Shown: one piece after another, positions 1 to 9,212 of the stretch
How the letters are laid out: the number at the start of each line of letters is the position of its first letter
How positions within the stretch are numbered: the first letter of the stretch is position 1
Origin: Marininema mesophilum
Lineage (GTDB): Bacteria; Bacillota; Bacilli; Thermoactinomycetales; DSM-45169
Length of the DNA: 64,000 nucleotides
NCBI RefSeq assembly: GCF_900106775.1
Contig: NZ_FNNQ01000002.1
Location: 124,001-188,000 of the forward strand
Direction of reading: 5' to 3'
The notes under the pieces: generated by a model
The model's input: only the letters and a program-made list of their open reading frames with translations
What the model was told of the DNA's origin: nothing
Database searches by the model: none
Program-made: the position numbers and the translations under genes

Positions 1-1070
1 GGTAGAAGCTCTTCCTGACCTTGTTGGGTCATCTTTGCATGCCAGTCCTTCATGCGACTTTGGCATTGTTTGAGAAATTCATCTTCGCCTCTTTCAATTA
101 AACGCTCGTTTAACGTACGCAAAGTGAGTCCAGCATCCCCAGCGAGACCGACATCCACTGGATAACGTTTTCCAATTTGAGCAGGATTGATATCGATCTG
201 GATGGTGTTAACTTTCTTTGGCAGGAAGCCGGTGAAAGGAAAAGAGGTGCCGATCATCAGCAGGGTATCTGCCTCTTTCATTGCATGATAAGCAGGTTTT
301 GTGCCAAGGAGCCCAAGCCCCCCTAGGCAATAGGGGTGGTCATCTGGAATGGCTCCCTTTCCAGGAAGAGAGAGCACAATCGGTGCTTTTTGACTGAGAG
401 CGAAGTTGAGAAGTTCCTCACGGGCACTATGGGTACCGCGTCCCGCCAAAATAACGGTGTTTCCTGGCTTGGCCAACAACTGAACAGCTTGATCCAGATT
501 ATGAGGCTCGGCCATCGGAATGCTTTTTACAAGAATAGAATTGGTACGGCGTGCTTCTCGGTTTACCCGAAAGTGAGGGATGTCATCAGGGATGCTCAGA
601 TGAGAGACACTATGATGGGTTAACGCCATGCGAATCGCTTGATTAGCCACAACGGGTAATTGTTCAGCAGACATTATGCGCTGATTATAGAGTGCGACGT
701 CATCAAACAGGCGGTCAAGATTAACCTCTTGAAAGAAATCAGTACCAATTAAGTCACTCTCTACTTGCCCTGTAATGGCCAGGACGGGAGCACCATCTAA
801 TTTTGCATCATAAAGGCCATTTAAGAGATGGATAGCTCCAGGCCCTGCAATGGCTAAACAGACGCCTAATTTACCTGTCAATTTTGCATAGGCGGCGGCA
901 GCTAAAGCGCCAACTTCTTCGTGTCTGACTTGGATAAAACGGATTTTATCTTGTTTGCGGATAGGTTCCATCAACATATTAATGGAATCGCCGGGCATAC
1001 CAAAAATGTATTCCACTCCCCAGTCCGTGAGGATTTCGATTAATGCTTCACCGGCTGTTTGTTCAAACAT
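1..1070 (-). CDS. Thiamine-diphosphate-dependent pyruvate oxidase-like enzyme (partial)
   Basis: The gene runs off the left edge; 356 N-terminal residues of an expected ~570-600 are visible. They show the TPP-binding Pyr domain (residues 1-170, with GMPGD near residue 24 and the catalytic Glu in VRHEE near 51) and the start of the central domain (about 185-340, with the GRGTHSA and GGLGLLGTKPA segments). This layout is that of the pyruvate oxidase / acetolactate synthase superfamily, closest to the stand-alone YdaP/PoxB type that decarboxylates pyruvate with FAD and TPP. The ATG start at 1070 is preceded by AAGGAGG. No acetolactate synthase small subunit is nearby, which argues against branched-chain amino acid synthesis. 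The substrate cannot be fixed without the C-terminus. Confidence 0.85.
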   Translation of the reverse strand, partial: MFEQTAGEALIEILTDWGVEYIFGMPGDSINMLMEPIRKQDKIRFIQVRHEEVGALAAAAYAKLTGKLGVCLAIAGPGAIHLLNGLYDAKLDGAPVLAITGQVESDLIGTDFFQEVNLDRLFDDVALYNQRIMSAEQLPVVANQAIRMALTHHSVSHLSIPDDIPHFRVNREARRTNSILVKSIPMAEPHNLDQAVQLLAKPGNTVILAGRGTHSAREELLNFALSQKAPIVLSLPGKGAIPDDHPYCLGGLGLLGTKPAYHAMKEADTLLMIGTSFPFTGFLPKKVNTIQIDINPAQIGKRYPVDVGLAGDAGLTLRTLNERLIERGEDEFLKQCQSRMKDWHAKMTQQGQEELL

Positions 1071-1220
1071 AGTGGTGCCTCCTTGTGAGAAATCTCCTTG
1101 ATGACTGAATCCAAAAGATCGGGTCATTTTGAGTATGTTCGGATCTATAGAGAAAGATGTGTTATGTATAAAGAAGATCCCGAGTTCGAATCCTATTTTG
1201 TAGTAGAGGGGTGCGTGTAC

Positions 1221-1952
1221 ATGGGAAAACGGCATATATGGGTGCTGGGGATCGGTTGTTTAATTTTCATTTTTACCACGGTTGCCAATGCACAAGGAGA
1301 TGGGCAAAAGAAAAACCGCTGGTACTATGAACGACGCGGGGACATTGTATGGGAGGTACCAAAGGCGGGAAAAAAAATTGCCCTTACCTTTGATGATGGC
1401 CCACATCCAGTTTATACACGTCGTATCCTAAAAACCTTAAAAAGGCATCATGTGAAAGCCACTTTTTTTGTTGTGGGTAAAAATGTAATAAGAGAACCTC
1501 AATTGACGCGCCGGATCCGTAAAGAAGGACACGAGTTAGCCAATCATACGTACAGCCATCCAGGGGTTAGACGTCTTTCTCTTCAAAAATTAAAAGAGGA
1601 GATTGAAAAAACACAAGCCGTGGTTTTTAAAAACACAGGTACGAAGACACATTTGATGAGATCACCTGGCGGTTATTATAATGACAAGATCATAAAAGTC
1701 GCTAAAAAAACAAAACATCAGATGATTCTCTGGTCCTGGGATCAAGATACACAGGATTACAGAAAGCGGAGTGTGATACGAATTGTCCGGCAGGTAATAT
1801 CTGGTGCCAGTAATGGGGACATCGTGCTATTCCATGATTCAGAACCGCGGGCGGCGGTGGCGTTGAACTATATTATCCCTATCTTGAAAAAGAAGGGATA
1901 TCGCTTTGTTTCAGTGTCAGAGTTGCTGCCGTTTAGCAAACATAAAAAATGA
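1221..1952 (+). CDS. Secreted polysaccharide deacetylase (NodB domain)
   Basis: A 243-residue protein with an N-terminal signal peptide (hydrophobic core about residues 6-20, possible AxA cleavage near 24) followed by a complete NodB domain. Motif 1 TFDDG is at 56-60 (metal-binding Asp), motif 2 HTYSHP at about 109-114 (metal-binding His pair), motif 3 RSPGG near 157, motif 4 around WSWDQDTQD and motif 5 LFHDS. It should remove acetyl groups from peptidoglycan or another surface glycan outside the membrane. An upstream in-frame ATG exists at 1098, but the start at 1221 puts the signal peptide at the N-terminus and follows a GAGGGG stretch. A hairpin terminator follows. It resembles the sporulation PdaA/PdaB group, but the exact subfamily is not certain. 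Confidence 0.85.
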   Translation: MGKRHIWVLGIGCLIFIFTTVANAQGDGQKKNRWYYERRGDIVWEVPKAGKKIALTFDDGPHPVYTRRILKTLKRHHVKATFFVVGKNVIREPQLTRRIRKEGHELANHTYSHPGVRRLSLQKLKEEIEKTQAVVFKNTGTKTHLMRSPGGYYNDKIIKVAKKTKHQMILWSWDQDTQDYRKRSVIRIVRQVISGASNGDIVLFHDSEPRAAVALNYIIPILKKKGYRFVSVSELLPFSKHKK

Positions 1953-1965
1953 TGAGATTGAAAAA

Positions 1966-1991
1966 GGGCTCTGTGGAGGGCCATTTTTTTT
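1966..1991 (+). terminator. Rho-independent terminator after the deacetylase
   Basis: Stem GGCTCT/AGGGCC with a four-base GTGG loop, followed by a run of eight T. Confidence 0.75.
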
Positions 1992-2013
1992 GCCCTTTTT
2001 TAGAGCTACCCCT

Positions 2014-2051
2014 TGCATGTGTATTAATAGATGTAATACACTTAGTACACT
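2014..2051 (+). promoter_or_regulatory. Promoter with overlapping YtrA-type operator
   Basis: TTGCAT (2014-2019), a 17-base spacer and TACACT (2037-2042) form a sigma-A promoter. The spacer carries a perfect 8-bp inverted repeat, GTGTATTA (2019-2026) and TAATACAC (2034-2041), and a further AGTACACT follows at 2044-2051. GTGTA/TACAC palindromes are typical operators of YtrA-subfamily GntR regulators, and the next gene encodes one, so autorepression of the operon is likely. Confidence 0.7.
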
Positions 2052-2091
2052 GAATGGTTGAGTCTGTTGTTCACTGATTGGAGGGAGGAAT

Positions 2092-2484
2092 GTGGATGAA
2101 CAAGAGATTGGCATCTTACGGTTGGGATTGGATTTTAGCCAACCGTTGTATGAACAAATTGTCGAGCAAATGCGAGGGGCTATTGCTAGGGGGGAAATCG
2201 CTTTGGGAGAAAAAATCCCATCCGTACGAGAGTTAGCCCATGGACTAAAAATTAACCCCAATACTGTAATGAGCGCATACAAAGAGTTGGAACGAGATGG
2301 GTTGACTGAAACGCGGCGTGGGCAAGGGACGTTTATCACGAGTGCCCAAGAAAAGGTGGATGATTTTCGCTCGGAGTGGGCGGAACAAGTGATTGATGAG
2401 TTTTTAGGTAAGATGGAGAACCTGGGTTATACCGTTGACGATATCCAGTTGGTAATCCAGCGCAAGAAGGAGGATAAGGAATGA
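2092..2484 (+). CDS. GntR family transcriptional regulator, YtrA subfamily
   Basis: A 130-residue protein with an N-terminal winged helix (about residues 15-80, including EKIPSVRELA and the recognition helix NPNTVMSAYKELERDG) and a short C-terminal tail of about 45 residues. That short tail defines the YtrA subfamily, which usually represses ABC exporters induced by cell-envelope stress. The GTG start at 2092 follows GGAGGGAGG. The stop overlaps the next ATG (ATGA), so the regulator is translationally coupled to the ABC genes it probably controls through the palindrome at 2019-2041. Confidence 0.92.
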   Translation: MDEQEIGILRLGLDFSQPLYEQIVEQMRGAIARGEIALGEKIPSVRELAHGLKINPNTVMSAYKELERDGLTETRRGQGTFITSAQEKVDDFRSEWAEQVIDEFLGKMENLGYTVDDIQLVIQRKKEDKE

Positions 2485-3194
2485 TGGATGTTGTTGTACG
2501 TTGTCAGGATGTGAAAAAAACTTTTGGTACCCGTACTGCTTTGCAGGATATAACCGTCAAGATTCCCTCACATCAAGTTGTGGGTATTCTTGGCCCCAAT
2601 GGTTCAGGGAAATCCTCGTTGTTTCGTTTAATTTTAGGGTTGAATCAGCCAGACAGTGGAGAGATTTCCGTTTTGGGTCGAAAGCCGGGTTGGAACAATA
2701 ATCACCAGATTGCCTATCTTCCTGATCGTGCTCGCTGGTATGGAGATCATACGGTAGAAGGTGCGTTTCAGTGGGGGATGGATCTTTTACCTGGATTTGA
2801 TGCCTCAAAAGCAAATGAGTTGGCTGATTGGATGGAGATTGACAAAAAGATGCGTGTCGATGGCATGAGTAAAGGACAGGAAGCTCGTTTAATGCTGATC
2901 ATGTGTCTCGCCCGGAATGTTCCTTTGATCGTTCTGGATGAACCCTTTACTGGGATCGATACCCCATCACGAGAGCGGATTATTGATGCGTTAATCGACC
3001 GTGTTACGGAACGGGAGCAGACCATCTTGATCAGTACCCATGAGATTTATGAGGCGGAAGGTTTGTTTGACTCTGTGTTTTTTATGAACGAAGGACGAGT
3101 TGAGTTAAGTGGGCCAGCAGAAGAGTTACGTGCCAAACATGGCTCGATGGTTGAACTAGTAGGAAAAATGTCTCATGGAGGTAGAGGGCGGTGA
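2481..3194 (+). CDS. ABC transporter ATP-binding protein
   Basis: A 237-residue nucleotide-binding subunit: Walker A GPNGSGKSS (about residues 38-46), a degenerate signature MSKGQEAR in place of LSGGQ, Walker B LIVLDEPF (about 150) and the switch histidine in STHE. A non-canonical signature is common in ATPases of the YtrA-controlled and BcrA-type exporters. It is coupled by overlapping codons to the regulator upstream and to the membrane protein downstream (GTGA at 3191), which points to a heteromeric exporter. The substrate is unknown; a role in envelope antibiotic resistance is inferred only from the operon type. Confidence 0.9.
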   Translation: MMDVVVRCQDVKKTFGTRTALQDITVKIPSHQVVGILGPNGSGKSSLFRLILGLNQPDSGEISVLGRKPGWNNNHQIAYLPDRARWYGDHTVEGAFQWGMDLLPGFDASKANELADWMEIDKKMRVDGMSKGQEARLMLIMCLARNVPLIVLDEPFTGIDTPSRERIIDALIDRVTEREQTILISTHEIYEAEGLFDSVFFMNEGRVELSGPAEELRAKHGSMVELVGKMSHGGRGR

Positions 3195-3907
3195 CTACTT
3201 TACGGTTACTCATTAAAAATGAATTGAGATCGAAGACACGGCATAGAGAAAGAAGTGGAAGTACTTCTATGCCAAAGAAGTGGATAACGATCTATGGTGC
3301 CCTTGCGTTGGTCATTGTTGCTGGCATTGCTACGTACCTAGGGATTCAAGGAGAGACGAAATTTAAAGAAATTTGGTATTTCAACTGGGGAATGCTATTT
3401 TGGGCTACAGCAAGAGCTGGAAAAAGTGTTCAGAAGGAATGGGACAATGAGACCGCTGGTTGGTGGCTTTCCCTTCCATATTCCAGAGGAACGTTGTTGA
3501 CGGCAAAATTTTTCGTTAATTTGATCCGCTGGGTAAAAACATCAGCAGTGATTTATATCGCTTTGTTTATTTTCATCCTATATGTCATGGCTTTAGAAGG
3601 AAAGGGGAGTGAAATATTCGACGTCTTGGTAAAAGGGGGACAGTGGTACGTCCTCTTTATCAGTTTGAGTCCCTTCGCTATAGGGGTGGGAATCTTGAAT
3701 TGGGTAATACGTAAGTCTATGTTTCGTCCTATGTTTCCTCTCCTATGGATCCTTTCACTCATTGTGATCAATATACTTGCCTGGCTGTTCCTAACGGCTT
3801 CACTTACAGGGGGAGAGATGTTGGGGATTATTGCAGTCAGTTGGATCGTTACACTGGGGGTGGTTCGCCTTGCTACCCATATTCTGGATCAACACGCTGT
3901 CTTATAA
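3191..3907 (+). CDS. ABC transporter permease (membrane subunit)
   Basis: A 238-residue integral membrane protein with a basic N-terminus and five or six hydrophobic segments, at about residues 32-50, 117-136, 152-172, 185-205 and 212-232. The GTG start overlaps the stop of the ATPase gene. It is not closely recognisable by motif; position and topology make it the permease partner of the preceding ATP-binding protein in a small ABC-2-like exporter. Confidence 0.75.
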   Translation: MTTLRLLIKNELRSKTRHRERSGSTSMPKKWITIYGALALVIVAGIATYLGIQGETKFKEIWYFNWGMLFWATARAGKSVQKEWDNETAGWWLSLPYSRGTLLTAKFFVNLIRWVKTSAVIYIALFIFILYVMALEGKGSEIFDVLVKGGQWYVLFISLSPFAIGVGILNWVIRKSMFRPMFPLLWILSLIVINILAWLFLTASLTGGEMLGIIAVSWIVTLGVVRLATHILDQHAVL

Positions 3908-3936
3908 GTGTTTGGAGAACGAAAGGAGGATAAATC

Positions 3937-4851
3937 ATGGAAGAAGCATTGGTAATTGATCATCTCCAAAAATCCTACGATCAAAAACAGGCACTACAGG
4001 GAGTAACTTTCTCGGTAAAATCAGGCACTTGTTTTGGTTTGTTAGGTCCCAATGGAGCAGGGAAGTCCACAACGATGAAAATTCTTACCGGAATCATTGA
4101 GGCTGATAGAGGGAGCGTCCATATGTTAGGGATCGATGCTTCCGAGAAGGGAAAAGGTTTACGTCAGCGGGTAGGGTATGTTCCCCAGTCGATCACCTTA
4201 TATGAAAAGCTAAGTGCCTATGACAACCTGAAGTTTTTTGGTGAAATGTATGGGGTTCGTGGTAAGAAACTTCAACAGCGAATCAAGGAAGTGTTAGAAC
4301 AAATCGGCTTGAAGGATCGTAGTAAGGATGCAGTAGAAACCTTCTCTGGTGGAATGAAACGTCGTGTCAATATTGCAGCGGCCCTCCTGCACAAGCCAGA
4401 GGTATTAATCCTGGATGAACCTACTGTAGGGATCGATCCCCAATCGCGAAATCATATTTTCGATATGATTAGAATGTTGAAAAAAGAAGGGGTTACACTG
4501 ATCTACTCGACTCATTACATGGAAGAGGTAGAGGCGCTCTGTGATGATATCGCCATCATCGACCATGGAAAGATCATCGCCCAGGGGCATTTGCATGAGC
4601 TGTTAGAAGAGTATAGTCAGCGGGCGATTTATGTTGAGGCACCCACACTGAAAGAACCGCCTACTTCTCCAGGAGCGATCCGTACGTACCCGCAAGGGGA
4701 AGGATGGATGATTGAAACTGAAAAGCTGAAGGAGACCATGCTCTATTTCTTAAATTCCGATGTCGGTGCTAAGGTGACTCGATTGGAAATTGTTCGCCCT
4801 TCACTGGAAAGTGTGTTTTTATCGCTAACAGGTACTCAGCTACGGGACTAG
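3937..4851 (+). CDS. ABC-2 type exporter ATP-binding protein
   Basis: A 304-residue ATPase of the drug and polysaccharide exporter (DrrA/NatA-like) group. Walker A is GPNGAGKST (about 35-43), the signature FSGGMKRR (about 134-141), Walker B LILDEPT (about 154-160) and the H-loop STHYMEEVE. The last ~85 residues form the accessory C-terminal domain usual in this group. An AAGGAGG site precedes the ATG. It is the third ABC gene of the YtrA-headed operon and pairs with the permease at 4889. Confidence 0.92.
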   Translation: MEEALVIDHLQKSYDQKQALQGVTFSVKSGTCFGLLGPNGAGKSTTMKILTGIIEADRGSVHMLGIDASEKGKGLRQRVGYVPQSITLYEKLSAYDNLKFFGEMYGVRGKKLQQRIKEVLEQIGLKDRSKDAVETFSGGMKRRVNIAAALLHKPEVLILDEPTVGIDPQSRNHIFDMIRMLKKEGVTLIYSTHYMEEVEALCDDIAIIDHGKIIAQGHLHELLEEYSQRAIYVEAPTLKEPPTSPGAIRTYPQGEGWMIETEKLKETMLYFLNSDVGAKVTRLEIVRPSLESVFLSLTGTQLRD

Positions 4852-4888
4852 GTAGGGGTGGTAGGAGAAACGAAGGAGGCGTTGATTG

Positions 4889-6034
4889 GTGTTTAGCATC
4901 ATTATAAAAGAGTTGAAAATCCTTGTACGAGAAAAGGGAAGTTTCTTTTTTCTCCTCATTATGCCAATGCTTTTTATCGTCCTATTTGGTTCCGTTTTTG
5001 GGAATGAAAGTAGTACAGTCACAGTGAACTACATGGATCAAGATGGTTCAAAGGCATCCAAAGCCTTTATCCGTCAGGTTGATAAAGTAGACGGCTTCAA
5101 AGTGGATAAGACGAAATCTACTTCACTGGAACAGCAGGTAAAGGAAATCAAAAAAGGAAAGTTATCATCCTTGCTCGTGATTCCGAAAGGCTTTGGCGAA
5201 AAAGTGCAGTCGGGTAAATCCCCAGTGAATGTAAAGTTCTATCGGGATTCATCCTCTGAAGATTCCGTTTCCCCGATTCGAGCTGTATTGGCGAACATCT
5301 CAAATGGTTATCATGATCGCAAACTCTCTGCTGAATTGATGGCAGTAGAAAAAGATGCTACGAAAGTGAAAAAAATGATGGCATCTCCCCTGCAAATTCG
5401 CGATATTGAGGAGAATGGGAAAGTGGGCAGTCCAATGGCTCAATTTGTACCCGGTTATACAGTGATGTTTGTCTTTTATATCATGATAACCATGGTACGG
5501 CGCTTTTTCCGCGAACGAGAGTCAGGAATGATCGCTCGTCTACGTAGTACACCGATGAAGCCACTCAATTATCTCATCGGGATGTGGGTACCAGCACTCA
5601 TCATGGTGTTGATTCAATGTACGGTCCTGCTCACATTTGGACACGTGGTATATGACCTAAATCTTGGGGACAGTCTTGCCATTGCGGCGATTGTATTCTG
5701 CCTCGCAATTTGTGGAACCGGTCTTGGTCTCGCACTATCCTTGTTCGTACGGGGCGAAAACCAGGGATTGGCCTTTACTCAATTGATAGCATTGGGTGGG
5801 GCAGTGATCGGTGGTCTATGGTTTCCCTTTGATTTATTACCATCCTTTGCTCAGGTGATCGGACGCTTTACACCACAGTACTGGGCACAAAAAGGCTTCC
5901 AAGATGTTATGATTCGAGGGGCTCACCTTGGAGATGTGGAGCAAACGTTAGGATTCCTCTTGATTATTGGTGTGGCGGGATTGTTACTTGCTTTGGTCCA
6001 ATTTAATCGCTTTCTGCGTTCAGCGACAAGTTAA
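4889..6034 (+). CDS. ABC-2 type exporter permease
   Basis: A 381-residue membrane protein with the classic ABC-2 layout: one N-terminal transmembrane segment (about residues 18-37), a large extracytoplasmic domain (about 40-175) and five C-terminal segments (about 180-375), with the conserved RFFRERESGMIARL stretch after the second segment. Two starts are possible, TTG at 4886 and GTG at 4889; both are served by the AAGGAGG at 4873-4879, and GTG has the better spacing. It completes the second exporter of the operon and ends at a strong bidirectional terminator. Confidence 0.88.
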   Translation: MFSIIIKELKILVREKGSFFFLLIMPMLFIVLFGSVFGNESSTVTVNYMDQDGSKASKAFIRQVDKVDGFKVDKTKSTSLEQQVKEIKKGKLSSLLVIPKGFGEKVQSGKSPVNVKFYRDSSSEDSVSPIRAVLANISNGYHDRKLSAELMAVEKDATKVKKMMASPLQIRDIEENGKVGSPMAQFVPGYTVMFVFYIMITMVRRFFRERESGMIARLRSTPMKPLNYLIGMWVPALIMVLIQCTVLLTFGHVVYDLNLGDSLAIAAIVFCLAICGTGLGLALSLFVRGENQGLAFTQLIALGGAVIGGLWFPFDLLPSFAQVIGRFTPQYWAQKGFQDVMIRGAHLGDVEQTLGFLLIIGVAGLLLALVQFNRFLRSATS

Positions 6035-6073
6035 GGAGATCGATTCGTCGTTTAATGAGGGTTACTCACAATA

Positions 6074-6117
6074 AAAAGAACTCCCCTTGGAATTTTTGAT
6101 CCAAGGGGAGTTCTTTT
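6074..6117. terminator. Bidirectional terminator between ABC operon and gnd
   Basis: A perfect 17-bp stem with a 10-base loop; A-rich 5' and T-rich 3' flanks let it work for the plus-strand ABC operon and the minus-strand gnd. Confidence 0.9.
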
Positions 6118-6134
6118 AGTGGGTCAGATGAACG

Positions 6135-7547
6135 TTATTTTTCTAACCATTCGGTGTGGAAGGTACCTTCCTTGTCTACCCGTTGATAGGTATGAGCACC
6201 AAAATAGTCTCGCTGGGCCTGAAGGAGATTGGCAGGAAGTCGCTCTAAACGATAACTATCATAATAGGCGAGGGCACTCGACATTCCAGGAACAGGAATA
6301 CCGCTATGCACAGCAAGGGCGACCACTTTGCGCCAGGAGGCCTGGTAGTTGTCCACGATTTCTTGGAAGTAAGGATCTAACAAGAGATTGGCGAGATTGG
6401 GATCCTTGTCGTATGCATTCTTGATGTTTTGGAGGAAGCGAGCACGAATAATACATCCACCACGGAAGATCATCGAGATCTTACCATAATCAAGATCCCA
6501 GCCATACTCTTCACTAGCTACTTTCATTTGAGCGAACCCTTGGGCATAAGAGCAGATTTTACTGGTATAAAGCGTTTGTCGGATGGCTTCAATCCACTTT
6601 TTCTTATCTTCAGTGGAAATGCCAGCTTCCGGACCATTTAAGATTTGAGATGCTTTTTGCCGCTCTTCCTTCATAGCGGAGAGGAAACGAGAAAAGACTG
6701 ATTGGGTGATGATGGAGAGGGGAACGCCTAAGTCAAGAGCACTTTGGCTTGTCCATTTTCCTGTTCCTTTTTGTCCTGCAGTGTCCAAGATAAGGTCGAC
6801 AAGCGCTTCCCCGGTCTCTTCATCTTTTTTAGTAAAAATGTTGGCGGTGATTTCGATGAGGTAGCTATCTAATTCGCCTTGGTTCCATTCCTTAAATGTA
6901 TCCGCAAGTTCTTCATTGGTAAGACCCAAACCATCTTTCATCAAATGATAAGCCTCTGCTATCAGTTGCATATCGCCGTATTCAATTCCGTTGTGCACCA
7001 TTTTTACATAGTGTCCAGCGCCATCAGGACCGATATAGGTAGTGCAGGGCTCCCCATTAACCTTGGCTGCGATAGCCGTTAGGATAGGCTCCACCAGTTG
7101 ATAAGCACTTTCCTGCCCACCAGGCATGATGGAAGGTCCTTTGAGTGCTCCTTCTTCTCCCCCGGAAACTCCTGCACCGATAAAGCGAATACCAGCTTCT
7201 TCTAACTCGCGATTGCGCCGGCGAGTATCTTCAAAAAAAGCATTACCGCCATCGATAAGGATATCCCCTTTATCAAGTAGAGGGGTAAGGCTAGCGATAG
7301 TATTATCCGTAGGCTCTCCAGCTTTCACCATGAGAAGGATACGGCGAGGAGATTCTAGTGAGTTGACGAATTCTTCGAGACTAGTTGCGCCAACTAGATT
7401 TTTTCCTTGTGCTTCTTGGAGAAGTTCTTCTGTTTTATCAGGGGTGCGGTTATAGACTGCTACGGAGAAGCCGCGACTCTCGATATTGAGTGCAAGATTT
7501 TTCCCCATAACGGCAAGGCCAATAACTCCGATCTGTTGTTTTGACAA
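6135..7547 (-). CDS. gnd: 6-phosphogluconate dehydrogenase, decarboxylating
   Basis: A 470-residue enzyme of the oxidative pentose phosphate pathway that converts 6-phosphogluconate and NADP+ to ribulose 5-phosphate, CO2 and NADPH. The N-terminal Rossmann motif is GLAVMGKNLALN (about residues 10-21). The substrate-binding stretches GVSGGEEGALKGPS (about 127-140) and KMVHNGIEYGDMQL (about 182-195, catalytic Lys and Asn) are intact, as is the C-terminal segment YFGAHTY. Length and sequence match the GndA (YqjI) type of Bacillus from memory. The start is TTG at 7547, preceded by AGGGATG; a nearby upstream ATG is out of frame. Confidence 0.97.
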   Translation of the reverse strand: MSKQQIGVIGLAVMGKNLALNIESRGFSVAVYNRTPDKTEELLQEAQGKNLVGATSLEEFVNSLESPRRILLMVKAGEPTDNTIASLTPLLDKGDILIDGGNAFFEDTRRRNRELEEAGIRFIGAGVSGGEEGALKGPSIMPGGQESAYQLVEPILTAIAAKVNGEPCTTYIGPDGAGHYVKMVHNGIEYGDMQLIAEAYHLMKDGLGLTNEELADTFKEWNQGELDSYLIEITANIFTKKDEETGEALVDLILDTAGQKGTGKWTSQSALDLGVPLSIITQSVFSRFLSAMKEERQKASQILNGPEAGISTEDKKKWIEAIRQTLYTSKICSYAQGFAQMKVASEEYGWDLDYGKISMIFRGGCIIRARFLQNIKNAYDKDPNLANLLLDPYFQEIVDNYQASWRKVVALAVHSGIPVPGMSSALAYYDSYRLERLPANLLQAQRDYFGAHTYQRVDKEGTFHTEWLEK

Positions 7548-7677
7548 AAGTGCTCATCCCTTTCTGCGTCGTTACTAATTAGAGTAAACCAATAAAACGA
7601 TATTCTCTTAATATATTCCCCTAGAAGGAAAGGGTCAATCGTTTATGGTTGAACAAGATAATGTGTAATGATTCATA

Positions 7678-8805
7678 CTATTTTTTAATCTCATCCAATA
7701 TGGAAGCGATCCCTTGGAGATAAATCCTTTGATTTGTCCAGTAGCCTGTATGGGCGTACCCCCAGGAAAAACCATTATCTACTTTTATATTTTTGACATG
7801 GGTGTAGGTATCTAGAGGACCTGAGATTGGATCTTTTGGGTCCCAATAATTTTCCCAGGGCATGTTTTCTAGTAGGGGATGAATCATGGGCTCGGCATGG
7901 ACATACGGGGGGAAAGAGAGAGAGGGAGCTAGTTGGCGATAGGAGAGAAGATTGTCCACCATCCAACGTTTGATATAGGCACTTGCAGGAGTTTGGTCCC
8001 TGAGAAAAAAGGCCACTTTATCGAGGGGAGAGCCAAAAGTGATCAATTTGGTAAAAGCCTTGTGATGTTCAGTAAATAGCGGGTCGGTCTTAATAGCAAG
8101 GTGGATGCGATTAAGCACATCATAGGTGATGATACTGCCTAGAGAGTGGCCAATTAGGATAAGGTGCTCACAGTTATCTTTCAAAAGGCAACGAACTTTA
8201 TCAATGGCTCCGTCTAGTATCTTTAAACGGGTCGCGTACTGTTGTAGACGTTTATCTGTGGTGGTATAGGTTGCAACATCGCCGAGATAGTCGACAACCA
8301 ATTGTTCAGGTTTACTCATGGCTAGACGGATCCATGGGTCAAGCCAGCGAGGAAGGCGCTGGTATGACAATGGTAGCGTTCCTAAGCGCTCAGTGACTCC
8401 CCCAACTTTTTTTAGATATAGCGAATCTGTTTTTTGGGTTTGTTGGCTCCATTCGTATTGGATAGCTAATTCTTGATGAGTTTGATAAAATTGGCGGGCG
8501 CCTGAAGAAGCCCGAAGTAACCATTGAAACGTCTCTTTGAAGGAAATCGAACGTTGGCTGGTAGGAGCCCAGTAGTATTCGTGAATATTGATCTGCGTAG
8601 GAGTAGGGTTGGAGCATTCCAATCGTATAAAATTTTCTGTTTCAGGCTTTCCTGGACGATGGCAATGCTTGAGATGAATGGATGCTCCCGTATGTTGGTG
8701 TAAAGCGTGGATCAAGTTTCTGGTAAACAGATCAAGGGTCTCAAATTCTTGTTGCTGGCCAATACCATGGATAATCAAAAGGGTAAGGTTTTGTGTTCTG
8801 CTCAT
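7678..8805 (-). CDS. Alpha/beta hydrolase, lipase-like
   Basis: A 375-residue soluble protein with the alpha/beta hydrolase oxyanion segment LLIIHGIGQQ near residue 10 and the nucleophile elbow GHSLGS near residue 217 (Ser nucleophile). There is no signal peptide, so it acts in the cytoplasm. The ATG at 8805 follows AAGGAGG. It resembles uncharacterised lipase/esterase proteins; the substrate is unknown. The catalytic Asp and His cannot be assigned confidently by eye. It is transcribed alone. Confidence 0.7.
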   Translation of the reverse strand: MSRTQNLTLLIIHGIGQQQEFETLDLFTRNLIHALHQHTGASIHLKHCHRPGKPETENFIRLECSNPTPTQINIHEYYWAPTSQRSISFKETFQWLLRASSGARQFYQTHQELAIQYEWSQQTQKTDSLYLKKVGGVTERLGTLPLSYQRLPRWLDPWIRLAMSKPEQLVVDYLGDVATYTTTDKRLQQYATRLKILDGAIDKVRCLLKDNCEHLILIGHSLGSIITYDVLNRIHLAIKTDPLFTEHHKAFTKLITFGSPLDKVAFFLRDQTPASAYIKRWMVDNLLSYRQLAPSLSFPPYVHAEPMIHPLLENMPWENYWDPKDPISGPLDTYTHVKNIKVDNGFSWGYAHTGYWTNQRIYLQGIASILDEIKK

Positions 8806-9212
8806 CCTCTTCCTCCTTGATAACCTCCAGGTAACAGCATATCAAGGTGTAGGTTGACGGGGGAATGAGTGTAAAGTGGAGGTGCCTAATTTATATATAT
8901 TCAGCGTTAATTAAATAACTTCCCCCTGTAGACTGGTAAGGACCCTACTGAGATAGAAAAAGCCTGAGGTATTTAAGGGAAGGAGGATTTAAGGGGAAAC
9001 AGAAGGAAATTATATTAGGGAGGTAAAGGGAGGGGGTTGATGTAGAACTGCTCAAAGGACGATTGCTTCGTATTAATCAACCAAAACCTTCCATTGATAA
9101 ACTGTGCACTCTTCCGTATAATCATACGAGCATTTGCGGCCTTGAAAGCAAAGCGATTATTTGATGCCTATGAATTGATGGATTGCTATTGTAGAAAAGG
9201 AGCACTACTTTT
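8806..9212. other. Intergenic region upstream of lysP
   Basis: A 407-bp gap between the divergent hydrolase and lysP genes. It has an AT-rich stretch near 8890-8930 that could hold promoters and purine-rich stretches near 8980-9040. A 39-codon stretch without stops (about 9040-9160) has no proper start and may be decayed coding sequence. No lysine riboswitch core or T-box motif was found. Confidence 0.5.

Noticed and set aside
8870..9212. Lysine riboswitch upstream of lysP
   Set aside because: A GGAGGTGC near 8879 resembles the first conserved stretch, but the later GCCGAA and TGGAGNGCTATC parts are absent.
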